From: Lucifuga dentata
Lineage: Eukaryota; Chordata; Actinopteri; Ophidiiformes; Bythitidae
Length of the DNA: 64,000 nt
Assembly (NCBI GenBank): GCA_014773175.1
Contig: VXCM01001550.1
Location: 16,231 to 80,230 of the forward strand
Direction: 5' to 3'
Below the pieces are notes generated by a model, which made no database searches, was not told the DNA's origin, and worked only from the letters and a program-made list of their open reading frames with translations. Below, piece after piece: positions 25,720-38,678 of this stretch; position 1 is the first letter of the stretch, and every line of letters starts with the position of its first letter. The translations under genes were made by a program, and so were the position numbers.

Positions 25720-26150
25720 GAATGTGTGTGTGTGTGTGTGTGTGTAATGTATATATGTATGTTTGTCTGTGTCTTGGTTTTGTGTATGTGTGTGTGTGTG
25801 TGTGTTTGTGTGTGTGTATTTGTGTATGTGTGTGTCTGTATGAGTGTTCATATCTTTCTGGTGACTGACATTAACTGTGGGCCTTCTTGGCATATTCTGT
25901 CTCGCCTGTCAACAGTAATGGAGAAGAGGACTTTAATCGATAGTTATCATGTGTGCGTGTGTGTGTATTATGTGCGTGTGTGTGTGTATTGTGTGTGTGT
26001 GTGTGTGTTTTTTGTTTGTATGTGCTTGTGTCTGAGTGATGCCAAGGCAAAGTTGATGTCTGAAAAAAAAAAGAACTTGCCCTCCTCTTATGACATATAG
26101 TATGTCAAAGATCTTTAATCAAGCTATGTGTGTGTGTGTGTGTGTGCACA
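25720..26150 (+). repeat. cluster of interrupted (TG)n tracts
   Basis: Several separate TG tracts (25724-25745, about 25785-25835, about 25950-26010, 26126-26147) with TA and TT interruptions and unique spacers. Confidence 0.9.
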
Positions 26151-26609
26151 CACTCTCAGGCATGAATGTTTATTATGCATGTGTTATATACAGCTTCTTC
26201 AGTCTTATAGTGCCCACTACATTTGCAGCACTTTCCTAGTGCCAGTTCTAAACTTTATGGACTGACTGGAATCATTCTTGAAGAAGTAAATCTGGAGTAG
26301 CAGCACAGGAAGCATGTCCCTGAGTGTCTTAGTTGAATCCACTGTGGTTGTGTGTCCGTCTTTGCCTGCTGTTCGGTATCAGATTATAGCTAGGATGTAT
26401 GCATGAACACACTTATGCGTGAAGGCACATTGCTCTGTAATTATGTGTAAGATTGATTATTCAGGTGGTTGCTCTGGCTGGAGTAATGGCTGAGTTATCA
26501 CACCTGCAATTAATAATTCTAATATATTGTGAATTTATGCCACAAAGTTGAACATTGAAACGCAACAATATTAGCCTTGTGTGCAAGTTAAGTGTTGAAT
26601 AGAAGTGTC

Positions 26610-26644
26610 AAACTGTTGCCAAAGATCAACTTTGGCAACAGTTT
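26610..26644. repeat. perfect 15-bp hairpin
   Basis: AAACTGTTGCCAAAG at 26610-26624 and its exact reverse complement at 26630-26644, with a 5-nt loop. No T-run follows, so not terminator-like. Confidence 0.92.
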
Positions 26645-28324
26645 TGTAGCTGAGATAACCTCATATGAAAATCATGTACAGTTCTTAGTGATGTTAGAAG
26701 TGAGTTTTGTAATTTGCATGCAGTACCATATGCATGTCACTTCCCAGGAGACTGAGATTGGCATACAGAATAAAGCATACAGAATAATCAATAATAAATA
26801 TCCCCTTTTTTGTAATGCAGATGCATCTATTACTTTGCCTTTAGTTTACTGTGGCAGCACATTTTGTTATGTTAGGCCAGTCTCTATAAAATGTAAAGTT
26901 TTTTGCTTGTGGATCAGAAACATGTTAAGTTCAGCTTTGATTGTAGCTGGTCAGTAAATTTGCATTAATAAAGGTCTGTAAGGAGCCCTTCAGGAATCTG
27001 TAATCACATCCAAATGCATTAACTATTTATATATGGAGATGTTAATAATCAGCAATATCAAAGGTCACTTTAATTGGACATCCTCCGACATCCTTGGAAT
27101 GAAAAACAGGTCTGGGAAGATTCATTGGGAGGTTCACTTGGATGAGCTGTACTGTACGTTTTGTAGAGGACTGAGAGTGCCTCTGCTGTGTTTTTTAGTC
27201 AGTTGCGCACAATCAGGGCAATGATGCACTGAACACATAGGAAAGGTAGCTTGGCAGTTAGATAAAGAAAAAACGGGATATTAGCAGGTGACTTCAGCAT
27301 CATGCCTTCAATTATATCCACCATATCCAGCCACACCACTTAAGACCCTACAACTCTGAGTAATCCTGTCATTCCAGAGCTTTCACAGCTTTACTCCGGG
27401 CCATGATCGCAGTGGCCAGCTGATACCATCTGACCACTTCCTGCTCTGTGACAGAACCTGATAATGTCTGCAGTTTGTATCCGATTGCATAATAGGTTTC
27501 AAGACTGGCCAAAAATACATAACTTAGTGTCATTTTCTCAGAATGATAAACATAATGTAAACAACGGTAGAGTTTAGCCATTCAAACTCTGGGTGGCACC
27601 AACTCTTGATCAGGTGAACATGCACACTGGATTTAGCTAATAAGGTGTGAGTAGAGCAGAGAGAGATGGAACATATGGAGTGCTTTGTCCAATGAGGACT
27701 AGGATTGAGAACCAATGATCAAGGTAGTTAACCTCCATTTTGTCTTGAGTTCTCGAAGCCCACTCCACAGTGAAACACACCCGCAGCCTCTCCACATCTC
27801 AGACATCATTGGATGTGGCATGTTTTGTGTAAAAAAAAAAAACAAAACAAAAAACCTTAAGCTTAATGTAACATATCCTGCTACAGCTCACAGACTCCAT
27901 GAATCACTCTTGCTGCAGAAACAGAGTTCTTATGCTTTCTGTACTGAGCTGCTGAAAGCTGCTATTGCCAATACTATGTCATAGGTTATTGTTGTAGTCA
28001 AGTGAGTTGTTTTCTCGCAAAGCTTGTGAAACTCAAACTTTTTCCTTTACATTAATACACTGGGTCTTTGGCCTGTTGAATGTGCTGCGACAGCTTTAAT
28101 TCCATGCTTGTCAGATCTTTAGGCTTAGCATACATTCAGTACAGCCTTGTTTGTTTGATTCTCAGAAAGAAATACTGCCCACTATTACCACCATTCTGTT
28201 CAAATTAACCAGAACAAAGATGACATATTGCTCAGCAGGACAGAGAAAACTAGAGGACATCAAGCAGTCTTTATGTCAATGTTGAAATGAGTTGGAATAT
28301 ACTTGGACAACCCATGTTTTTTCA

Positions 28325-28570
28325 GGGGTTCTCACAGCTGGTGCAAGGGCACTTTGGTGTTAATATGCAACCTCCATGCTCCCCACTGGAGATCTATGAG
28401 GTGCTGGTGCATTTGTTCAAATCCAGGATATTGTCTCTCAAATTTCATCCAAATTCGTCCATACCTTTTTGAGATATATTGCTAACAAGCAGAGAAATGC
28501 CAGTGGTTGCATAACTTCCATGTTTCCCATTCAGCAATGGAACATCAGCTCACCAGCACCTTCGCAAGAA
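28325..28570 (+). repeat. fish retroposon-like repeat fragment
   Basis: Shares AAATTTCATCCAAATTCGTC, CATACCTTTTTGAGATATAT, GCTAACAAGCAGA and GGTTGCATAACTTCC with the 6.2-6.55 kb repeat, at low identity. No coding potential recognised. Confidence 0.5.
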
Positions 28571-29414
28571 TAGTTCCTTTTTTTAGTTGCAGTTTTGCAT
28601 GTAACATATAGAAGCTGGAAGATAGTTAATATTCATACTCGTCCAAAAAGAAATATTCCAGTTTCACCACTTGAGATGCACAAGGGTTCATATCAGAGAT
28701 ACTGGGGGAAACTTTCGAGGTTACCTGGTGCACGATTTGTCAGAAGACCTCATCAAAGCAAATGCTAAATGTGAAGTGGCTGCCAGTGGCCACTGACTAG
28801 TGATTACAGCTTAACAGCTCTTTATAGATTCAAGTCTAGGGTTCTCTGCAGATGAAAGATCCAGTTCTGTCAGCATTTAAAGCTGCTCAATTTGTTGCTG
28901 CTAGAGCTTTATATCTATAATCTCTCTACTCCTCTCTCACTTGTACACTTAATACACTTTAGTATACTCTGATTAAGGCAAACAAAAAAAAAAGTCTTTT
29001 TTTTCCCCTCAAACATGATCTAAATACCATAAACACATTGAAATCAGCATAAATCAATATTGGCTTATTCCAAGTAACGTATGATAATCATATTGATTCT
29101 GCCAGTGTATACAGCTTAGTCATAATTTTGCCTTAATCAGAAAACGGAGTATGATGTGCATGTAAACATACTGACTGCTCCTCTGTCTTTCTGTTCTTCC
29201 TCTTTTACTTTCAGTCTCCCTCTCTTTCTGTGAATGTTCCCTGCTCCTCCCAATGGATGCAGTGAAAATAATAGCTCCCATCTCACTGTATCCTGGAATC
29301 TGTCATAATAACAGGACATTGTTTTATTGAAGATTTCTAGTTGGGTTAAGGAAAATGCTGTAAATTATACTTTATAACTTGATCTGATATGATGATTTTC
29401 CCCTCAGCCTTGGT

Positions 29415-29454
29415 GGCTTGACTCATCTGATGTTGGCTTGACTCATCTGATGTT
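29415..29454 (+). repeat. 20-bp perfect tandem duplication
   Basis: Two exact copies of GGCTTGACTCATCTGATGTT. Confidence 0.95.
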
Positions 29455-29511
29455 CTCATGTGAAACTGTTTGGACTTTGAACTTTAAAGTCAGTCCTTTG
29501 TGTGCAATATA

Positions 29512-29736
29512 CAGGGTGTCCCAAAAAATGTATACACACTGAATGATTATAAATACAATGTTTATTAAGATATATCTAGGTTTTATAATCCAAGTTAAAG
29601 AAGACAAGTGTAGAATCTTTTGCTTAGTCTTGCTTCTGCCATTACTTCAAATCAGTTGCTCCTGTAAAAAAAGAAAGTTTGAGTGAGTTATAATCATTCA
29701 AACTGTGTATACATTTTTTTTTTTTGGGACACCCTG
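29512..29736. mobile_element. 225-bp Tc1/mariner-type MITE
   Basis: Inverted ends CAGGGTGTCCCAAAAAA and TTTTTTGGGACACCCTG, flanked by TA on both sides (29510-29511 and 29737-29738). The inverted match continues inward through TGTATACAC and the ATGATTATAA segment. No coding capacity. Confidence 0.88.
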
Positions 29737-30519
29737 TATACAGTACAGCCCACAAATGCATCATTTGCCTACAGATAGATACACATGGAGAGTTATAGTT
29801 ACGTGGAGAACATAAATATGTAAAATTCTGACCCACACCATAGTTATGTTTATCACAATTTTCATAATTGCAGGGGTGTGTTTTCAGTAAACAATAAATT
29901 GTAACAGGGTATGACCATATTGCCACACATTTCTGTAGAATTATAGCCACAACATAATTCAAACTCAACTATTAAACGGACAGCATGAATTAGGCACTGT
30001 TATCAATAATAGGCAAAAGACCACCTTAAGCATTTTCTGAGTGAATAGAGTGTAAACGTACGTGCTCACATGGTGTCTTTCAAGATGTTTCAATCTTGAT
30101 GATAGCCCATTAATCTGAGTTAATTGAATCAGTGCTGTTTTTCTCTCCTTGTCTCTGAGGTGTGGGATGGTAATGGTTCAGATGTAAGCCTTAGGAGGTA
30201 TGTTCATGGGCTGTGGAGATGGAGTGGAAAATCCACTGTGTATACACTCTGACATGGTTTCTTATAGTCAGTAAAGGTGCATGATTAAAGGCAGAAGCAT
30301 GTTCATCGTATTTAATTGACTTTATCAAACAGATTGTGATTTAGCTGTGAGCTCTGAGCTCAGCCGTGGCATGTGATTATCAAAAGGGGTCAGATGGCCT
30401 CATTCCAAAACAGATGCACAGGGATGCTGACTAGCATGGGCAGAAATGGAGATGTGTTTTTATTAGTTTCTCCACTGCCAGATGTGTCCTTGTGACAGTT
30501 CACTGGTAATGAAAACATA

Positions 30520-30917
30520 CACCACAGGCCAGAAGTTTGAGGTCAACCCCAGATTTAAAAAAAAAAAAAAAAATCATCAATACACTGTTTGTTTTACAAA
30601 CACAGCAAATTACAACAATATACTGTATAAAATAAATGTAACCAATTAGTTTTCAAGTCACATTGTCAACAAGAGCACATTATGAAGCCACTATGGCTTA
30701 AAAAATTATTTTTAATGACACATGCCCAGTCTGTAATTGTGTTCCAATTCCCTTGCCCAAACTCCCTTGCTTATGTTTTTTAACATTCTCTAACCTGCTG
30801 TCTGCCTTCTCCCAGATCATTTTGGGATTACAAAATGATCTGGGACACAGTCTAGTCACGTTACACAGTCTGGTCATGCTAAATCTGGGGGTGGCCTCAA
30901 ACTTCTGGCCTGTAGTG
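30520..30917. mobile_element. 398-bp TA-flanked MITE
   Basis: Inverted ends of about 37 bp, left CACCACAGGCCAGAAGTTTG and right CAAACTTCTGGCCTGTAGTG, flanked by TA on both sides (30518-30519 and 30918-30919). No recognisable transposase. Likely a non-autonomous Tc1/mariner-superfamily element. Confidence 0.85.
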
Positions 30918-31582
30918 TATGCTTGACTGCCCACATGCCACGATGGCGAATGAGAAAAAGATGGATGTTATTTGTTTGCACCGGAGATGTCTAAATAGAT
31001 GTTGCCGATGATAATAAATTATTACATCATGTTATTTGTTTGAATTTTTTGTGTTAATTGTTTCTCAATTGTTATTTGATATTAATTCAGCATTAACTTA
31101 TAGCCACAGGTTAAAAAAGTAGACAACAAAACAAATGGATCTTGAGTTTACCTCACTGAACCTTAACTGAATAAACAACACATTTGAAAGAGGAAGACTT
31201 CTGACATGCCCAGGTAAAGCTAACTCCTGCACATTCAGCATTTACCTAAAAACAAATAACTTGAGAGGTTTGACAGTGACCCATTCGTCAATTCCTTAGC
31301 ATACAGAGGGCAAAGAGCTATTGGCACACGAACACTGTAGATGTCTGCATTCTACACACTAGTGAGTAGCCACTTGCCCTGCAGTTTGAACTTTTAATTA
31401 AACCACCTCAAACTGTGACTGATATCCATTCCCCAATCTAATTTGTCACTTTGTAACTTAGTGAGACAGTGACTGTTTTATTTCTTCACACACTTGTCGT
31501 GAAAATTTTCATTAGCATAACCTCAGGGCTGAAGAAGAGTCTTGTTGCTTCACTGTCAAATTACTCCAACCATTTTTAGCAC

Positions 31583-32105
31583 TTAAAGGACAATGCTGGT
31601 AATATTGCATGTTTAAGGCCTAATAAATAGTACCTGCATTCAGGTTACCTTACTGACAACCATTTTCCAAAACATAAAACCGTACTTTAGATTTACTGTT
31701 ATTTTGTCAGATCCCCTAACCTTTCAAAATCAAATGTTCAGGTAATACTTCCACCTTAAAATTGTCCTATCCTGGGACTATATTCCTGGTGGAGACATAC
31801 ATTTTCGTGTGTGCAGCTTTATGTTGGACTGGTTAATTTAAGTAACTCCAACAAAAAATAAGAATGCATTTGGTTAGCTGTGATGGTTTACTTATCTCAA
31901 GCACATTTCAGGTCTCTGCAAGTTGATTTTAATATTGTACAGAAATTAACTGAAACCAAATGGCAGTCTGGAAGGTAGGAAAAATTATTATAAAATGTAC
32001 CACTCTAGTAGTATGTTTTTGAAAATGGTTGGCAGTAATGTAATGCTAATACGTGTTGTATTTATTGGGCTCAAACATGCAAAATCACTGGTACGATCCT
32101 TTAAA
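31583..32105 (+). mobile_element. long-TIR MITE family, copy 1
   Basis: Ends TTAAAGGA and TCCTTTAA, with an inverted match of about 95 bp at each end that includes TTGCATGTTT and, further in, ACCATTTTC. The centre has AATGGCAGTCTGGAAGGTAG near the right end. It shares this organisation with the copies at 46247 and 62317. No ORF of note, so non-autonomous. Confidence 0.82.
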
Positions 32106-34228
32106 CTGTTTGCACAGTATTTCATTTGTACAGTATTAAAGAAAATGTATATTTCAATAAAATGCAAGAATGTTTTGACTTCTTTACTCGGTCATACCAG
32201 GATTCAACCACAGCACATAATATACTGAATCCTTAATGACTAATGAAGCACATGAATATCTTAAGCATCAATTATTATTGTTGCTGATGCACATGACTTT
32301 TTATTTATTTCTTGTTTATGCAGTGCAGTAGCACAGTTTTCTAATAGACATTTGATGATAGATTTCAGCCTCTTTCAAATAGTGTGAAATTGCATGTCAG
32401 GCCCCCTGTATTACAGTGAATGCAGCATGCAGTCTGATGCCACTGATGTCATGTTTAATATCACACGGTGTTTGTCTTCTGCTACACTCTTCTGACAGGA
32501 ATACAGCTTCTAGCTATTTAAAGCTCCTGGAATGTTGTCTAACACATGTGTGAAACTGATTTTTACAGTTACTTTAATTCCAGAATAGATAAGGTAATCA
32601 GTCAATCATCAATTAAAACGATAAAAAGCATATTTGATACACCAAAATTTGTCTAAAAAACCTTAGTAGTTACTAATTTGGACTCCAAAGCTTTGTTAGT
32701 GAAGCATATTGAAATGAACGAGAGAAAGAGACGGAGGCAGAGTCAGAGGGAGAAGGAAGAGAGTGACAGTCAGAGCGAGTCACTCACATGTCAGGCATGA
32801 ACATGTGCTGCCTCTTGCTGCTCATGTATTATAAACGGCTGCTTTAACTGTGTCATAAAATATGGAAAGCTGAAAGATGAAACTGCATGAGTTCATACCT
32901 CTGTAGCTGAGTTGAGTCCTACAGGAATCTCTGATTGAGGCAGACACACAGCCTGGACAGAAGCCAGACAGAAGGAATCCCAAAAAAAGCCACGGGGAAG
33001 AGGAAGAAAGGAAAATCAAGGCAGACCATTTACTCCGTCCATCAAATAAACACAAGCTTGCCCATAGTTGGCTGCAAACACAAGTTGCACACACACAATT
33101 TAACATAATAAGTACGAGCTGGTTAATTTTATCAAGTGTATGTTCCAGTTTAGAAGAGAAGAAACACGTTAGTTGTGGTAGTAATGTGCGTTATCCCTGT
33201 GGGGCATTGGTTAGGACTCTCAGCTCTCTTCACATCCAGTAGGAGGTTCAGTGCTGTTAATTGGTGCATATGTCATCTGGGCAGCGACAGCCAGAGGTCT
33301 TGGGAGTTGGAGAAAGGGCTGTGTGAGAGTCATTACACTCCATCATCTCAGCCCTCCTCTCTTCTCTTTCCCCTGATTTCAACCCTACGATTCACTCTAC
33401 ATTCTCTCCTCTGTCGATGCATCACTTCTTGCTTAAAGGCATCAACAATGACTTGTCTCTTTCTATTGTGCAGCATCAGACTGGATGCCATCTGTGCCTT
33501 TAGAGATACTATAGTCCTGCCCTACGCCATGCATCATCCTTACAATATATCTTAATTAGTACGACATTTCTAGGTTGCATTTTGAATTCAGATGTGGAAT
33601 GACATAATGTGTTTGTGAATTCATGAGTTAGTTCACTTGCTTGAACTTGAGTTCACACTTACTTATGGTTTTGATTGTTCACTCAAACCAAGCCACTCTG
33701 AGTGTAACTGTAGCTGTTGTTAGATGAAGACACAGCAAGTTTCCATTTACCTAACAACATATTCAGAGGGCCGTTAAACACAGAAAACCAGGATCTTCCT
33801 CTGCCTTCTTTCACTCTCCATTCATTATCTCACCATTTTCCACAAATGTAGCTTGTAGATTGGTTTGTGCCATCCTCTCATCTCCTTACTCAAACCCCTA
33901 TTCTCCCATCCAATCATCATTCACTTATGTCCCTAATTTAAGCAGACAAAAGATCAAGGCTTGGCCTTTAATGAAAGAGTGTGAAGAGGAGAGGAAACTG
34001 AAGAGACAGATATATTGCCCCAGGGTGTCTCTGATCAAAACCAGTGTGTGGATGTGTTTGACATGGAGGGATATCGATAAACACACAACTCCACAGGGAA
34101 CACACCAGGAACACAACCAATGCATCTGCTTTGACAGACGAATGTGCGTGTGCATTCCTTGTGAAAACGTCTTATGGTGGACTGCTGAGGTGATGTAGCC
34201 TGCCTTGTCTCTGAGTGAAGTTCTTCAC

Positions 34229-34230
<2 letters not shown>

Positions 34231-34260
<30 letters not shown>
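34231..34260 (+). repeat. (CT)n microsatellite
   Basis: 15 CT units. Confidence 0.97.
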
Positions 34261-34261
<1 letters not shown>

Positions 34262-34556
34262 ATGAATAATACCCCTTTGCCTTTATCTTCCTCCTCTACT
34301 CAGTCTAATATGCTCCTATTTAGTTTGCCTTTAAACAAAGTTTTAAAAAATCCTCTTGACTCAATTTTGCTCTCAATTCTTCCATCTCTCTTTTATTATA
34401 CCACTGTTTTGTTTACTACGGTTTGTATGCTTGAAATTGAACCTTGAACCGAAAGTCTACAGATAAATGCTGAAATATAAAAAGTAAATAGAAAGCCTTA
34501 TTGTACATCCTTAATCCATTATGTAGAATCTGTCCATATGAAGTGTGCCCATGTAA

Positions 34557-34583
34557 TTCAGTTCAGTTCAGTTCAGTTCAGCT
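34557..34583 (+). repeat. (TTCAG)n pentanucleotide repeat
   Basis: Five uninterrupted TTCAG units. Confidence 0.95.
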
Positions 34584-35007
34584 CATTACTTTATTGCCAT
34601 CTCAACCAAGGTAATTGGAATTTGGCAGCGCAGCTCAACAACAAAAAGATCCACAATGTAGACAGATACACACAAAACATACAGTACATGCCTCGTCCAT
34701 GGTACATTTATACTAAAATCATTATAAGGTGCACAAGGTAGCTCAACCATATTTCAGTAAATAGTCCACACAGCTTGCACACAGGCACAATGAAAACACG
34801 CATAGTGACGAGCAGAGCAGCGCCGTGTCACTGTAGCTTGAAGCTCCATCGCTGAACTCTAAACTGTTGTTGTTTTGATTTCCACGGGGCAGTCATAATA
34901 TAATATAGCATGACAATGTTCAGACAAGGGACTGATTCTTGAAGTAAGGTATAGAATACATGCAACATCTAAACATTTGACTGATTTTCCTCTTGTGTCA
35001 GTTTCCC

Positions 35008-35053
35008 TTTTTTTTTTTTTTTTTTTNTTTTTTTTTTTTTTTTTCTTTTTTTT
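35008..35053 (+). repeat. poly-T tract with contig join
   Basis: T run with one C and N 35027; the true length is uncertain. Confidence 0.9.
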
Positions 35054-35212
35054 GGTGGGGTTTGTTGTGAAGTTGTCACGCTCTGTAAACACAGGGTCAA
35101 CCTCAAGGCTTTACAGTGGGAGAATGCAGCAACACATGGCTGAACACAGCATTCTAGAGAGGGTGACGGCACACTGGTCCGTTCAGTGGGGATTTACCCA
35201 GTCACACCCATG

Positions 35213-35236
35213 CACACACACACACACACACACACG
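35213..35236 (+). repeat. (CA)n microsatellite
   Basis: About 12 CA units. Confidence 0.95.
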
Positions 35237-38200
35237 TACTTACTGAGACACAAAGACATGCACCAACCAACATTGCACTGAAAATATATCTAAGGAACAG
35301 AGCCCTATTTTATGATAACAATCATTCTGAGGTTACGACTGTTTTCTGAGAGCATTCATGGACATGCTGTTACATTTTTACACACATTTCCTAAAGCAAC
35401 TTGTAAGAGTAAGTGCACAGTTCTTAATGTCAGCTGTCCATGGTGCTGAAAATGATGATGAATCCATTTGGCTAACTGTAAGGTGGGCTATATATTAACA
35501 GTGCATATAACTCAAAAATTAATTAAAAACTGATAGTATATAAGCACTTACTCCTGTCACACTGACGACATAATAAAAATTAGACTTAATTTATGATCAT
35601 CAGTCTCATCTTCCAGCTTGCAGGTTTGAAGGAAGTATGTTTAAGAATGTAAACTTTGTGCAAACTTGAACTTTGTTAAAAATGCTGCTTATGGCAGATG
35701 TTTTCCTTAAATAAGGATTACACATCAACCACTAAGGGGTTCTTAAACTTGCTGAATAGCAGCTTGATTGATGCAGTTGACATCATTCTATAATCAAATT
35801 AGCATTTCTATTAGCTTCTGTCAAAGACAAAATCAAACAAAAAAGAAAACAAAAAAAGATGAAGTAATATAGGAAAGGTCTAATTTGGGCCAGATGAGAT
35901 TATAGCCCATTCTCTGTGTTTAGATGAGATTATTGTAATATTAGCAGTACAAGAAACATACATCATTTCATTTACATACATAATGAAAGAAAATCATAAT
36001 TTTACAGAGAAAATCCAGCACCATACACTTCTTTCATTGAGTGATGTGTGGTCACTGTCACTGCTAGTAAAAATGATTTCTGTATGGGCAGTAACATCCT
36101 GACAAGACTGAGAGGAGGAAGAGGAAGATCACACAGATTGACAGACAGTAAATCTATCAGCCCAGAGACATGCAGACAAACAGCAGTCTTCACAGAGAAT
36201 ATCCATAGTGGTTATGCTGAAAATATAGAAGCTAAAAGACAAATTGAAACAACCAAAAACAGCACAGACTAAGACATTCTTAACCTTCTACAAGTGGTTA
36301 GGGAGCACTCATTAATCTGTTTGTGTTTCTCTTTGTAGCATTAAAAATCCTCAGGACAGCCCATTACCACCATTCCTCTTTGTTTCTCATCCAAAAACCA
36401 CTCAGTCTGGCAAAGGCAGTATTTTATTTTTTATTTTTTAATTATATTTTTATTTTAACTTTGGTGCAATACAGCAGAATTGTTGAAGTAAACTTTCAGT
36501 GGGGTGACATAATGTTTTCTTTTTAGAAAAAAAACTTTGGATTGGAAATTTTCAGTTTAAATAATCGAACAAGCCTGAAATAAAACTGAAATTTTGCTAA
36601 CAATTTTTTTTTGCAATGGCATTTAAGTTGCATGTAAACAAAACACATGTAATTGAATGTAGCCTTATTGATCACCTAAGTGAAGAGGAAACAAAGCAAA
36701 ATAAAAGAGGCAACCAGCAAAATAATGTTGGTTTTATTTTATTGTTACTTACACAGAGTAAGTAGATCATTGAGGTATATAAAACTGAGAGATCAACCTG
36801 CACACAGAAAACGCAGAAAGCATGTCATTGCACTTTCATCTCCAGAAAAATAAATTCTGTTTAACAGTATATTTGCGTCTTGTTACTGTCAGTTTCCTGA
36901 AAACAACATATGGTAGTTTTGCTAGATTGGAGGTTGGCGGTCTGTGCTCTTTGTGTCATTGGGTTGGCTGTTTTTGTTATGCTCCACTGTGATTAGCACA
37001 GCTCCTTAACAGTTGTAGGATGGGTAATGTGACTGGCAGATCATTAAATTAAAGTGGCAGAGAAGATGATGATTACTGGTAATCACTGTAACTGCACATC
37101 ATCCCATTTGTATTCCTATTTATGCATCTCTTTTGGACATATCACACATATGAATCATAATAGCAAATGTGCTTGGAGAATCTGTCATTATCTTTGTCAT
37201 TTGACAGACAGATAAACACGCACAGGTTAAAGGCATTTTTCACATGCCCTTCGCTGTCCTGCTCCTTCTGTCTGGCTCTGATTCAGTCCCACCATTTGTT
37301 TTTCTTTTTTCATCTGCACTCTCTCATGCTGTGAATGTTATATCCATTTAGTTCGCTCTGTATTGCAGTTCAAAAGCAGGACTGGAGAGAAGATTAATTT
37401 AATTCATAGCTTTCATTTAGATTTCTGGGACACTTTGAGGGAAGATTCTTATATTCAGAAGTGCCAAGAAGAACAGTGAAACAGCAAAACAGTACAGTAG
37501 TAGAATAAGCTGTTGTTGAAAGCAGCAGCATGAGAAGAAATGAGAAGAAATGAAGAGTAACAATGGAAGCAGCAATGAAGAAAGAGAAAGATATACAGCT
37601 TTCTTTAGTAAGAGTTTTTGTTTTTTTTTGGCAGAACTTGATTTGCTTACATAAATACACTAATCTGTACTATTTCCATGTCCTTAAATCTGTAACATTG
37701 GTATTTTGGATAACATGCTTGCAATACTGGTCATTTGTATTCAACCCTTGTACTTTCCATTTAATCTCGTCAAGATTTCTCTCATTGTTTTATCTCAGAT
37801 TCATTACATGTCAATGCTGATTGACATTTACAACTACAGATATTTTTTGGCCAATGTAAAATGTAGAATTCCTGAAGTCACATTGATCAGATGACCATAA
37901 TATTGTGCCCTGTTTGTTAATGGCATGGTCCATTCTCTCTCTTCATCCAGTGCCCTGAGCATTGAACCCTATATGACTTTAACTGACGTCACCGTGCACG
38001 GCCTAAATGAGTGCAAGAGGGTGCAAGAGCTCAAAGGGCTGTAAGAGTGATTGGACAGAAATGGGGCTGAGGTATTTCTGTAGCACTAAAGTAAGGATGA
38101 TTGTCGGTACCTGAAGCCCAGTTTTGCTACTACAGGAACTGAAGGCCTGGTGGTTTCACACCCCAGAACAGATTAGATGCAGTTTTCCAACCAAACACTT

Positions 38201-38640
38201 TGCCTGATTGTGTGCTAATAGCAGCCACTATCACACACATTAACACAATGAATACATTTCTGAGAGCAGTGAATATGCATTGTCATTGGCAAAAATAAAA
38301 CAAAACAAAAAAAAACTGATTGCTTTTTAAGGACTTGATTAAGGACTCGTGACTTGTCAGTTAACATTAGGGAATGAGTGAATGTACAGCGAGATGTCTT
38401 TGTGATGTTTCTAGTACAATATATGTCAGTAAAGGAAGAAAAGTCAGGCCAACAAAAAATGTACTATATGTCATATTAGATGTTAGTGTAGTGTTTTTGG
38501 CAAAACTTGTATTGTTCTGATTCTGAAGTAGTCTGTGCTGTCCCCATTAGGGAAGTAGCCTACATTTTGCCAGGTTGACAATTCCTGGAGGATTTGGGAT
38601 TTTTTTTTCTTTTTTTAAGACAGATGACACCACAAGGAAC

Positions 38641-38678
38641 TTTTTTTTTTTTTTTTTTTNTTTTTTTTTTTTTTTTTT
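38641..38678 (+). repeat. poly-T tract with contig join
   Basis: T-only run interrupted by N 38660. Confidence 0.9.

Noticed and set aside
25699..26100. Long frames on both strands rich in Cys/Val or His/Thr
   Set aside because: Direct translation of TG repeats.
29642..29968. 108-codon minus-strand frame ending in a Lys run
   Set aside because: Part of it is translation of the MITE at 29512-29736 and its T-run.
33175..34198. Frames of 112 and 126 codons
   Set aside because: No similarity recognised and no conserved motif; judged chance frames.
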